From NCBI GenBank assembly GCA_007123695.1, contig SLGN01000735.1:1-11107 (forward strand): DNA of 11,107 nt. The letters run 5' to 3'. Each line of letters starts with the position of its first letter. Position 1 is the stretch's first letter. This DNA comes from Verrucomicrobiales bacterium (lineage in GTDB: Bacteria; Verrucomicrobiota; Verrucomicrobiia; Verrucomicrobiales; DEV007). This document shows positions 1 to 7,776 of this stretch, one piece after another. Made by a program: the position numbers and the translations under genes. The notes under the pieces were generated by a model. That model was not told where the DNA came from and ran no database searches. It was given only the letters and a program-made list of their open reading frames with translations.

Positions 1-477
<477 letters not shown>

Positions 478-608
478 ACTTGCGTGAATGGCCGGGCGGA
501 TTCGGTCGCGGCTGGCATCCCGCCGGGATGCGTCATTGACGTAACTTGCCACTGGCGCAAGAGTCTGAGACCGTAAAGTTTGTCGCCCGCCTTGCAGGGG
601 CCAGATTC
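478..608. other. Intergenic region between ssuD and the nuclease gene
   Basis: This 131-bp stretch holds no supported gene. It contains a perfect 7-bp-stem hairpin (515-531) running into a short palindrome (531-541), described separately. The open frame of the next gene extends back to a TTG at 546, but family alignment and the ribosome-binding site favour the ATG at 609. AGGGG at 596-600 lies 8 bases before that ATG and is the best Shine-Dalgarno candidate in the window. I saw no convincing -35/-10 pair. Confidence 0.6.
515..531 (+). terminator. Candidate hairpin after ssuD
   Basis: GCATCCC (515-521), a 3-base loop and GGGATGC (525-531) form a perfect 7-bp stem 38 bases after the ssuD stop. 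No T-run follows, so it is not a classical intrinsic terminator. It could be a 3'-end-stabilising stem. It touches an 11-base palindrome, CGTCA-T-TGACG (531-541), that could instead be a binding site for the following gene. The function is inferred. Confidence 0.3.
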
Positions 609-1550
609 ATGAATCCAGAGTTTGAGAACATCGAGAAGGTCGATCCACGGTCGATTTGGAGCCATGAGGCTCATGATTTTACCCCGTGGCTCGCGGAAAA
701 CCTCGACCGCCTCGGTCAGGCTGTTGGCATCGATCTTGAATTGGTGACGCGCGAGGCGGAGGTAGGCGGATTCTCGCTCGACATCTTGGCAAAGGATTTG
801 GGAAGGAATTCTCACGTGATCATCGAGAACCAGCTCAATTCCACCGATCACGACCACCTCGGCAAGCTGATCACCTACGCGAGCGGCTACGATGCGGATG
901 TGATCCTTTGGGTCGCGACCGTGATCCGCGAAGAGCACAGACAGGCGCTCGACTGGCTCAACCAGCGGACGGACTCCAAGACAGACTTTTTCGGAGTGAC
1001 CATCGAGATCATTCGGATTGGAGATTCGAAGCCGGCCTTGCAGTTCAAGGTCGCCGTTTCACCGAACGAATGGCGGAAGAACCGCAAGGTGGAATCAAAC
1101 TCCCAAGGATCCGAGAGGTCCGAGCTTTATCGTTCCTATTTTCAGGAGCTGATCGACGAGCTGAGGGAGAAGCACAAGTTCACCTCCGCGCGCAAGGCGC
1201 AGCCGCAGAACTGGTATTCGTTCTCATCGGGAAGGAAATCATTCACTTACGGCCATAGTTTTGCAGCGAAGGGTAGAGCAAGGGCAGAGATTTACATCGG
1301 CAACGATGAAGCGGAGGACAACATGCATCGCTTCGACAAGCTCAGTGAAGTTAAAGAGGAGATCGAGTCGCTGTTCGAAGAAAAACTCACCTGGGAACCA
1401 ATGGACGGCAAGAAGGCCTGCCGCATTGCAACCTATCGTGAAGGTTCGATTGAATCATCGTCGGAGGAATTGCAGGAGTTGCGCGAATGGGCAATCCAGA
1501 AGCTGCTTCGATTCAAGCTTGTATTTGGGAATCGCTCGGAACTAGCCTGA
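609..1550 (+). CDS. DUF4268 protein with PD-(D/E)XK nuclease-like core
   Basis: The 313-aa product is soluble, with no signal peptide or membrane segment. The N-terminal half resembles a restriction-endonuclease fold: helix 'WSHEAHDFTPWL' (about 17-28), strand 'FSLDIL' with D58, then 'VIIENQ' with E73 and Q75, and 'TDHDHLGKLITYA' (79-91). D58 and E73-x-Q75 fit a D…ExK active site with Gln in place of the usual Lys. A linker (about 155-170) leads to a C-terminal DUF4268-type domain (about 172-306) rich in aromatic and charged residues. Family members are widespread, often solitary and of unproven function; nuclease activity is inferred. I chose the ATG at 609 over TTG at 546 because AGGGG sits 8 bases upstream and relatives begin close to 'EKVDPRSIW'. 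GC is visibly lower than in the flanking genes, and it has no operon partners, so it may be acquired. It could act in DNA repair or defence. Confidence 0.83.
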   Translation: MNPEFENIEKVDPRSIWSHEAHDFTPWLAENLDRLGQAVGIDLELVTREAEVGGFSLDILAKDLGRNSHVIIENQLNSTDHDHLGKLITYASGYDADVILWVATVIREEHRQALDWLNQRTDSKTDFFGVTIEIIRIGDSKPALQFKVAVSPNEWRKNRKVESNSQGSERSELYRSYFQELIDELREKHKFTSARKAQPQNWYSFSSGRKSFTYGHSFAAKGRARAEIYIGNDEAEDNMHRFDKLSEVKEEIESLFEEKLTWEPMDGKKACRIATYREGSIESSSEELQELREWAIQKLLRFKLVFGNRSELA

Positions 1551-1661
1551 ACTCACGAATGTCAGGGGATCTGGGCACTACCCGTTAATCAAGCCCCCGC
1601 GATCCCGGGCGCTCGGGTGAAGGCAACCGGCGGCGTCGAGAAATTCCCAACTGCCCCGTTC
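1551..1661. other. Convergent intergenic region with imperfect hairpin
   Basis: This 111-bp gap lies between the 3' ends of two convergent genes. GGGATC (1566-1571) pairs with GATCCC (1601-1606), and GGGC (1573-1576) pairs with GCCC (1593-1596). Together they form a two-part stem with a lopsided interior loop. It could act as a bidirectional terminator, but there is no T-run on either strand. No open frame here is worth calling. Confidence 0.35.
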
Positions 1662-4600
1662 CTACCGCCGCTCCAGCAGCCACGCGACGAGATCCCGAAG
1701 CTCCTCCGGGGCGAGGGTCTGCTCGAGCCCCATCGGCATCAGGGACACGGGGACGCGGCGGATCGAGGCGACGTCCTCGTGCGGAACGAGGGAGCGCTGC
1801 CCCGCCATGTCGACGAGGAAGAGGCCTCGCGAACTCTGCGCCTCGACGAGGCCGACGCGGGCGGGGCCACCGCCCTTGGTCTGGATCTCCCAGGTGTCGA
1901 AGTCCCGCGCGATCGATTCGCTCGGATAGAGGATGGATTCGTAGAGGTCGCGGGCGGTGCGGATGCGGCCGATGCGGGTGAGGTCGGGCCCGATTTCACC
2001 GCCGGTCTCGCCGACGCGGTGGCAGACGAGGCAGGCACCCTTGCCCGAGGCGAAGACCGCTTCGCCGGCTGCGGGATCGGCCTCGGCGAGGGAGGCGACG
2101 AATTCTTCGATGCGGTCGTTGGCTGCCTCGCGCTCCTCGGCGAGCCGGGCGAATCGTTCATCGAGCGTGGCGAGCGCTTCGGGGTGGGGCTCGAAGCGTT
2201 TGCGCAGGGCCTCGGCCTCGAGGTTCGGCAGGAGAGGGGAGCCGACGAGGACCTCGACGAGCTGCCCGGCCTGCTCGTGCGTGTCGATCTTGCGGAAGAG
2301 GTCGGGGAAGGAGCCCCATTCGAAGGGGCCGAACTCCCCGAGCCGGGGCACGAGCCGGTCCCGCTGCGCCGGGGTGAGGGAGGATCCCGCGAGCAGGGAG
2401 ACCGCCTTGCTCCTCGCCTCGGGAGCGGCGGTGGGCGAGAGGCTTGCCTCGGCGAGGGCGAAGGCCGCTTCGGGCAGGGCACCGTCCTTGCCGCGGAGGG
2501 CCCGGGCCGCGTCCAGCCGCAGTCCGGCATCGCGTTCCTCGTCGAGACAGAGGCTCTCGAGAAGTCCCGCGAAACGATCCGTCGCCGAGGCATGGAGGGC
2601 ACGCAGGGCCGCGGTGGGTCCGGCGTCCGGGGCAGATGCGGTGTCTTCGGATTCGCCTCCGCCCGCGAGGGCGCGCTCGAAGGCCGGAGCCCATTCCTCC
2701 TGGAAAGGAATGCCGGGCGCGAGCGAAATCAGCTCGAGGCCGAGGGCGGACAGTTCCGGTTGCTCGTCGGTGACGAGGTTCGTCAGGTAGTCGAGCATGG
2801 GAGGCGATTTCGCGAAGGTGGGGACGAGGCGGCGGAGCAGAGCCCGCCGGGCTTCGGTGAGTTCGGCATCCCAGTCGAAGAAGGCGTTGGCGAGGGCCGC
2901 GTCCCATTGCGGGTGGTCCGCCGCGACGGCGAGGGCCGCCTCGCGCACCGCTTCGCCGGAGGACTCAAGGTGGGGCAGCACCTCGAGAAAGTCGAGCTGC
3001 GAGGACTCCATGCCGTCGAGGGCGCGAAGAACCCCGGCGAGCAGGCTTTCGTCGCCGGCGTCGAGAGCGTCTCGGGTGGTCTCGAAGTCGTCGATTTCGA
3101 TCAGCGCGTAGACGAGGGCGTGCTCCAGAAATCGGTCCTCCCCGCTGCGGCCGAGTCGCCCGAGCAGGGCACCGATGGCGCGATGCTCGCCCATGCGCCC
3201 GAGCGCGGCGGCTGCGGCCCGGGCCACGGCGGGTTCGTCGGAGCGGACGATCGAGGCGAGGGCGCCGGAGATGGTCTTGTTGCGCTCCAGCTCGATGGCG
3301 CGCTCCATCGGCTCGTTCGCGGCGACGATCTGCCAGGTGCGCGTCACCGCGATGGCGTTGCAGGCCGCCTGCCGCACCCGTGCATCCTCGTCGGTAAGGG
3401 TCTCGTAGAGCAGGTCGGCCGATTCCGAGAACTTCATCCGCGAGAGGGCCCAGACGGCTCCGATGCGGGCGATGGGGTCGCTTTCGCCCCCGACGAGGAT
3501 CCGCTCCAGCTCGGGTTGGGCGGGCGAGCCTCGGACGGCGAGTTCGGTGATGGCCCTCTCGCGCAGCCACGCGTCGGGCGCAGCGAGAAAGTGCGAGACC
3601 TGCATCGAGGAGAGTCGCTCCCAGTCCGGGTAGCTGGCGGGGCGGTGGGGCTCGCCCTTGCGGGAGATGCGGTAGATGGTGCCCTCGACCTCGGGCTTGG
3701 CGATCTGCGAGGTGGGGCATCCGTTGCGGAACCAGCCGCCCGTGTCGATCACGAGCAGGTCGCCGTTGTGGTCCTCCAGCACGTCGGTGAGGTGGGTGTC
3801 GGGCTTCAGCGCGCGGAAGACGGTGCGAGTCTCCTCCTCGGCGTAGGTGGAGCCCTCGGGCCGGAGTTTTGTCAGGGAGAGTTCGCCCGTGTTGAAGTGG
3901 GTCACGATCCACCCGTCGCGCCACGAGGGATCGACCGCGCCGCTGCGGTAGCGGCAGGTGCCCGAGACCGCGACGTGTCCGAAGTTGTGGGCCGGCGGCA
4001 GCAGGTCGCCGGTCTTGCGGAACTCGGCGAGGACCTGGCCCTGGTCAAAGCGCGGGTAGGCGCCCCCGTGGACCCAGTGCACCAGCACGTCGCCGCGGGG
4101 GCGTCCGTAGAAGAGGTTCACCGTGCCGAGGATCTCGCCTTCGTCGGTGAAGTCGATTTCGACGGGGTTGTCCATGCCCCCGCCGGCGAAGGACTCGACC
4201 TCGCCGCCGCCGAGCTGCGAGGACCAGATGCGGGCGCTGCGGCCCTGCTCGAGGACGCGGCCGGTGTCGGGATCGGCCACGGCGAAGCCCTTGCGCCCGT
4301 GGCACCAGTAGAGGCGGCCGTTGGGGTGGAGAAAGGGGCCGTGGACGTCGGCGGCGTTGCCGGTGAAGTCGAAGCCGGTGACGAGTTCCTCGCGCACCTC
4401 GGCGTAGCCGTCGCCGTCCTCGTCGGCGAAGCGCCAGAGGCTCGGGGGGGACATCACGTAGAGGGAGTCGTAGACCCAGAGCGCGCCCTGCGGGAAGGTG
4501 AGCCCCTCGGCGAAGAGGGTCGCCTTGTCGAAGACCCCGTCCTTGTTCGTGTCCTCGAGCAGGTAGATGGAGCCGGGTCGCTCGCGCAGCAGCCCTTCCT

Positions 4601-4889
4601 TGTCGAGGTTGGCGCCGGCGTTGGCGGCGACGAAGAGCCGCCCGCGGTCGTCGAGGGCGGCCATCACGGGATGTTTGACGAGACCGGGAGCGAGCGCGGA
4701 ACTCACCTCGAGGCCCTCTTCCACGAGCGTTTCGAGAGCGCTCCCGACGAGGCCGCCGCCGGGTTCCGGGGCCGGTTCGGCGACGAGCTGGGGCTCCGCC
4801 GGCGCGGGCTTTTCGGCGGCGGCGGGAAAAGCGGCGAGGAGCAAGGCAAGCGGCAGGGCCGCAGCAGGGCGGAGGCGCGTCATGGGCAT
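1662..4889 (-). CDS. Exported PVC-type heme-binding CxxCH protein (propeller, HEAT-like repeats, cytochrome c)
   Basis: This 1075-aa protein is predicted to act outside the cytoplasmic membrane. A Sec signal peptide (about 1-25, ending 'PAAA') precedes a Pro/Ala/Glu-rich linker. A beta-propeller (about 70-410) of the putative membrane-bound dehydrogenase type follows, with Ca-loop-like stretches 'DTNKDGVFD' (113-121) and 'DEDGDG' (156-161), and a 'DTGGWFRNGCPTSQ' signature (382-395). An alpha-helical HEAT-like region (about 430-900) leads to a cytochrome c domain: heme motif CLVCH at 953-957 and likely distal Met near 1051 in 'SLMPMG'. The substrate is unknown; these proteins are thought to be oxidoreductases for sugars or alcohols, by analogy only. 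The start is the first of two in-frame ATGs (4889; the other is 4883), and neither has a clear Shine-Dalgarno. The frame runs open to 6410, but that extension reads antisense-like Arg/Pro-rich sequence through matB. The gene lies 89 bp after the ligase stop and may be co-transcribed. Confidence 0.92.
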   Translation of the reverse strand: MPMTRLRPAAALPLALLLAAFPAAAEKPAPAEPQLVAEPAPEPGGGLVGSALETLVEEGLEVSSALAPGLVKHPVMAALDDRGRLFVAANAGANLDKEGLLRERPGSIYLLEDTNKDGVFDKATLFAEGLTFPQGALWVYDSLYVMSPPSLWRFADEDGDGYAEVREELVTGFDFTGNAADVHGPFLHPNGRLYWCHGRKGFAVADPDTGRVLEQGRSARIWSSQLGGGEVESFAGGGMDNPVEIDFTDEGEILGTVNLFYGRPRGDVLVHWVHGGAYPRFDQGQVLAEFRKTGDLLPPAHNFGHVAVSGTCRYRSGAVDPSWRDGWIVTHFNTGELSLTKLRPEGSTYAEEETRTVFRALKPDTHLTDVLEDHNGDLLVIDTGGWFRNGCPTSQIAKPEVEGTIYRISRKGEPHRPASYPDWERLSSMQVSHFLAAPDAWLRERAITELAVRGSPAQPELERILVGGESDPIARIGAVWALSRMKFSESADLLYETLTDEDARVRQAACNAIAVTRTWQIVAANEPMERAIELERNKTISGALASIVRSDEPAVARAAAAALGRMGEHRAIGALLGRLGRSGEDRFLEHALVYALIEIDDFETTRDALDAGDESLLAGVLRALDGMESSQLDFLEVLPHLESSGEAVREAALAVAADHPQWDAALANAFFDWDAELTEARRALLRRLVPTFAKSPPMLDYLTNLVTDEQPELSALGLELISLAPGIPFQEEWAPAFERALAGGGESEDTASAPDAGPTAALRALHASATDRFAGLLESLCLDEERDAGLRLDAARALRGKDGALPEAAFALAEASLSPTAAPEARSKAVSLLAGSSLTPAQRDRLVPRLGEFGPFEWGSFPDLFRKIDTHEQAGQLVEVLVGSPLLPNLEAEALRKRFEPHPEALATLDERFARLAEEREAANDRIEEFVASLAEADPAAGEAVFASGKGACLVCHRVGETGGEIGPDLTRIGRIRTARDLYESILYPSESIARDFDTWEIQTKGGGPARVGLVEAQSSRGLFLVDMAGQRSLVPHEDVASIRRVPVSLMPMGLEQTLAPEELRDLVAWLLERR

Positions 4890-4978
4890 GGGGGGAGTTT
4901 GGCAGACCGGGCGCGGAACCGCAAGGGAGGTGTTCCCGTCCCCCCGCAAGGCGCCGGACCCGGAGCGACTGCGGCGCC

Positions 4979-6484
4979 TCATTCGTCGAACAGCGAGGGA
5001 ACGGCAGGCTTGGTGACCTTGCCCATCGCATTCCGCGGCAGTTCGGCGACGACCCGCAGCCGCCGTGGGATCTTGTAGGGCGAGAGCCGCCCGCGGCACC
5101 ACTCGCGCAGGGCTTCGAGCTCGAGCCCGCTCCCGGGCGTCGCGACGCAGGCTGCCGCGACGGCTTCGCCCCAAGTATCGTCGGGCAGGCCGACGACGGC
5201 GCATTCGGCGATGGCGGGATGCTCCAGCAGGACCGATTCGATCTCGAGGGCGCTCAGGTTGTAGCCCCCGCTCTTGATGATGTCCACGCTGAGCCGGCCC
5301 ATGATGCGGTAGTAGCCTCTTTCCCGCACGGCGAGGTCGCCGGTGCGGAACCATTCGCCCTCGAAGGAATCCACCGTCGCCTCGGGACGGTCCCAGTAGG
5401 CGGCGAAGACGCCCGGACCGCGCACTTGGATTTCGCCGGGCTCGTCCTCGCCCGCGACCGTTTCGCCCTCTTCGCTGCGCAGCCGCACCTCCATACCGGG
5501 CAGGGGCAGGCCCACCGAGCCGGGCCGCCGCTCGCCGTCGAGCGGATTCGACAGGGCCATGCCGATTTCGGTCATGCCGTAGCGCTCCAACAGCACTTGG
5601 CCGGTCAGACCGGCCCAGCGAGCATGGACCGACGCAGGCAGGGCGGCGCTGCCCGAGACCATCAGCCGCATCGAGGCGATGCCCGCGACGACGGGCTCGC
5701 GCTGCTCCGGCGGGGCCGCCTCCAGCGCCTCGATCATCTTCACGTAGATCGTGGGCACGGCCATGAAGAGGGTGTAGGCCCGCTCGCGGACCCGCCCGAG
5801 CACGCCCGCCATCTCGAAGCGGGGAAAGGTCTCGAGCCGGGCGCCGCTCCACAGCGCGCAGCAGACCACGTTGATGATCCCGTGGATGTGGTGGAGGGGG
5901 AGAAAGAGGGGGATGCGGTCCTCCCCCGACCAGGCCCAGGCCTCGACGAGGCTCTCGATCTGGGCCCGGATGTTCGCGTGGGTGGTGACCACGCCCTTCG
6001 GACGGCTCGTCGTCCCGCTGGTGTAGAGAATCATGGCGCGACGGTCCTCCGGGATCTCGGGCAGGCTCCGCGCCCCGCCGCCGGGCCGGGTCTGCGGGGC
6101 GGCGTCGGTCCGCACGAGACGCAGCCCGAGGCGAGTGCACAGGGGCGCGATGCGGTCGGCGGCGTCCGCGTCGGCGAGCACGGTGTCGGCCCGGGAATCG
6201 GTCAGGGCATATTCCCATTCGGGCTTGGTCGCGGAGAGGCACAGAGGCAGCTTGATTCCGCCGGCCCGCCACACCGCCCATTGGCCCGCGACGTAGTCCG
6301 CGCCGGGAGAGGCAAGCAGGGCGACGCGCCGTTCTTCGAGGTCGGTGGCGCCGTCGAGCAGCGCTGCGGCGATCCGGGCGGAATCCTCCAGCAGGTCCCC
6401 GTATCGGCATGGGGAAACGGGGTCGTCGATGGCGATGCGGTCGGCGAAGGTCTTCGCCCGGGCGAGCAGGGGGAGTTCGGTCAT
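4979..6484 (-). CDS. matB: Malonyl-CoA synthetase (MatB/ACSF3-like acyl-CoA ligase)
   Basis: This 501-aa ANL-superfamily enzyme adenylates a carboxylate with ATP and transfers it to CoA, in the cytoplasm. Conserved motifs run in order: P-loop 'TSGTTSRPKG' (155-164), 'LHHIHG' (197-202), 'MRLMVSGSAALP' (272-283), 'ERYGMTEIG' (300-308), 'FRTGD' (379-383), 'DIIKSGGYNLSALEIE' (401-416), and the C-terminal 'PRNAMGK' whose K489 is the expected adenylation lysine. 'RYGMTEIGMALS', 'GSVG.PLPG' and 'VSGSAALP' are typical of MatB and human ACSF3. In MatB enzymes an Arg in the segment before 'VSGSA' helps bind the second carboxylate, and R273 is the candidate here. Length is normal for MatB. Its position 16 bp after the malonate transporter genes strongly supports malonate as substrate; methylmalonate is a possible alternative. 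The ATG at 6484 has no evident Shine-Dalgarno, so its translation may depend on madM upstream. Confidence 0.9.
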   Translation of the reverse strand: MTELPLLARAKTFADRIAIDDPVSPCRYGDLLEDSARIAAALLDGATDLEERRVALLASPGADYVAGQWAVWRAGGIKLPLCLSATKPEWEYALTDSRADTVLADADAADRIAPLCTRLGLRLVRTDAAPQTRPGGGARSLPEIPEDRRAMILYTSGTTSRPKGVVTTHANIRAQIESLVEAWAWSGEDRIPLFLPLHHIHGIINVVCCALWSGARLETFPRFEMAGVLGRVRERAYTLFMAVPTIYVKMIEALEAAPPEQREPVVAGIASMRLMVSGSAALPASVHARWAGLTGQVLLERYGMTEIGMALSNPLDGERRPGSVGLPLPGMEVRLRSEEGETVAGEDEPGEIQVRGPGVFAAYWDRPEATVDSFEGEWFRTGDLAVRERGYYRIMGRLSVDIIKSGGYNLSALEIESVLLEHPAIAECAVVGLPDDTWGEAVAAACVATPGSGLELEALREWCRGRLSPYKIPRRLRVVAELPRNAMGKVTKPAVPSLFDE

Positions 6485-6500
6485 GGTCGGTGCGGCGTCG

Positions 6501-7280
6501 TCAGACAGGGGGCAGCAGCATCTTTGCGGCGAGAAAGAAAACCGAGGGGCCGAGCAGGCAGCCGAGCCCGGTGTAGAAGGTCGCGGTCATCGCTCCGTAG
6601 GGGACCAGCTTCGGATCGGTCGCGGCGAGTCCGGCCATCACCCCGCTGGTCGTTCCGATGACGCCGCCGAAGACCATCGCGGCCCGCGGATTGTCCAGTC
6701 CCATGGCCCGGGCGCAGAGGGGCGTCGCCACCATCACGGCGATGGCCTTGGCCAGGCCCGCGGCGACGCTCAGGGCGAGAACTTCGGAGCTGGCGCCGAG
6801 CGCGCCTCCGGTGACCGGGCCCACGATGTAGGTCGCCGCGCCCGCCCCGATCGTGACGACGCTGACGGCGTCGCGGTAGCCGAAGGCATAGGCGACGAGG
6901 CCGCCGGCGGCGAAGGAGAGGACGAGTCCGAGGAAGAGCCCGGCGGTCCCGGCCGCGCCGCCCTTCGCGAATTCCTCCAGGCGCACCCCGAAGGCCGTGG
7001 CGACGATGGCGAGGTCGCGCAGCATCGCCCCGCCCAGCAGCCCGAGGCCCGAGAACCACGGCAGGTCGGCGAGACCCCGCTCGCCCCCCGCGCCGATCCC
7101 CCCGACCACGGCGAGGACCAGACCGAGGAGGATGGCGATGGCGCTGCCGTGGAGACGCCCGCCGGTGAGGCGGGCGCTCGCCCACGACGAGAACAGCATC
7201 ACCGCGCCGACGACGGCGAAGGCGGCGACCAGCCCGTTCTCCGTCCAGACCCGCTCCAGCACGGCGCCGGCACCGCTCAT
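6501..7280 (-). CDS. madM: Malonate transporter subunit MadM
   Basis: This 259-aa integral membrane protein is the larger subunit of the MadL-MadM malonate carrier. In Malonomonas rubra the pair imports malonate with sodium ions. Hydrophobic segments cover nearly the whole chain (about 17-36, 47-65, 75-97, 112-134, 140-160, 166-188, 202-220, 228-255). Family-typical Gly-rich stretches are 'TIGAGAATYIVGPVTGGALG' (143-162), and 'VFGGVIGTTSGVMAGLAATD' (203-222) followed by 'LVPYGAMTATFYTGLGCLLG' (225-244). Length matches known MadM. The ATG at 7278-7280 overlaps the madL TGA (ATGA at 7277-7280), which suggests translational coupling and equal subunit supply. The next gene downstream is the ligase that would use the imported malonate. 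Confidence 0.95.
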   Translation of the reverse strand: MSGAGAVLERVWTENGLVAAFAVVGAVMLFSSWASARLTGGRLHGSAIAILLGLVLAVVGGIGAGGERGLADLPWFSGLGLLGGAMLRDLAIVATAFGVRLEEFAKGGAAGTAGLFLGLVLSFAAGGLVAYAFGYRDAVSVVTIGAGAATYIVGPVTGGALGASSEVLALSVAAGLAKAIAVMVATPLCARAMGLDNPRAAMVFGGVIGTTSGVMAGLAATDPKLVPYGAMTATFYTGLGCLLGPSVFFLAAKMLLPPV

Positions 7281-7645
7281 GCCGCGCCTCCCTTCCGCCC
7301 CGATCTCGCGAGCAGGGCCACCGCCGCGAAGCCCGCCGCGACCGAGACGAGGCCCGCGAGCAGGGCCATGACGCCGCCGGAGAGAGCTCCGAGCACGTTC
7401 TGGCTCGCGGCCATGGCAACGACCACGGGGACGTAGATGCTGCCCCAGAAGACCACGCCCGACTCCGTCGCCGCCGGCAGCCTTCCGCAGGCGCGGAGAC
7501 GGTCGCTCGCGAGGACCAGCAGCAGCATCGCGATGCCCACCCCGCCCACGTCGGCGTCGATCCCGAGCGCGGCGCCGAGCAGCCGGCCCGTCGCGAGGCC
7601 GACGAGGAGGCAGAGGGAGAGCAGGGCCGTTCCGTAGATCGCCAT
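7277..7645 (-). CDS. madL: Malonate transporter subunit MadL
   Basis: This 122-aa membrane protein is the small subunit of the MadLM malonate carrier. It has about four hydrophobic segments (about 4-28, 34-47, 64-80, 84-113). The family-typical stretches 'DVGGVGIAMLLLVLASD' (32-48) and 'FWGSIYVPVVVAMAASQNV' (66-84) are clearly present, and a short basic tail ends the chain. Length and start ('MAIYG') agree with known MadL proteins. It is the first gene of a leftward unit with madM and matB. Its promoter should lie in the 131-bp region shared with the divergent cytochrome gene. No Shine-Dalgarno is obvious before the ATG. Confidence 0.95.
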   Translation of the reverse strand: MAIYGTALLSLCLLVGLATGRLLGAALGIDADVGGVGIAMLLLVLASDRLRACGRLPAATESGVVFWGSIYVPVVVAMAASQNVLGALSGGVMALLAGLVSVAAGFAAVALLARSGRKGGAA

Positions 7646-7776
7646 GGCCGCAATCTGGCACGGGGAGGGCGGGCTTGTCTTGCAGAAAGTCCCTTCCGCG
7701 AAGCCGTCCCCGCAAGTCGCGCCTTCGGGCGGAAATTCTTGTGTTCAGCGGGCCGGTATGGCTCCATCGTTGTGAA
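7646..7776. promoter_or_regulatory. Divergent promoter region between madL and the second cytochrome gene
   Basis: These 131 bp separate divergent starts, so they should hold promoters for both the malonate unit and the PVC-type cytochrome gene. An imperfect inverted repeat is present: TTCCGC…GAAG (7694-7703) against CTTCG…GCGGAA (7723-7734), with a 2-base bulge in the right arm and a loop of about 19 bases. It could be an operator. A weak rightward pair (TTCTTG 7736-7741, TATGGC 7757-7762, 15-base spacer) is poor, and I found nothing convincing leftward. No regulator gene is visible in the window. Confidence 0.45.

Noticed and set aside
546..608. TTG-initiated N-terminal extension of the DUF4268 protein
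   Set aside because: The extra 21 residues are not expected in the family, and the ATG at 609 has a well-placed AGGGG upstream.
4950..4978. GGCGCC…GGCGCC inverted repeat just after the ligase stop, as a terminator
   Set aside because: The stem is only 6 bp with a 17-base loop and no T-run. GGCGCC is self-complementary and common at this GC content.
1617..5078. 1153-codon open frame on + strand, antisense to the first cytochrome gene
   Set aside because: Composition is Gly/Glu/Arg/Val-rich with no recognisable motif. The opposite strand encodes a complete signal-peptide, propeller and cytochrome protein. Long antisense frames are expected at this GC content.
4890..6410. Upstream extension of the first cytochrome frame, giving a 1582-aa protein
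   Set aside because: The added 507 residues are Arg/Pro/Ala-rich and read through the well-supported ligase gene in another frame. The signal peptide begins exactly at the ATG near 4889.
5219..6661. 480-codon + strand frame antisense to the ligase gene
   Set aside because: It has no recognisable motif and runs past the ligase start into madM. The ligase on the opposite strand carries all expected ANL motifs.
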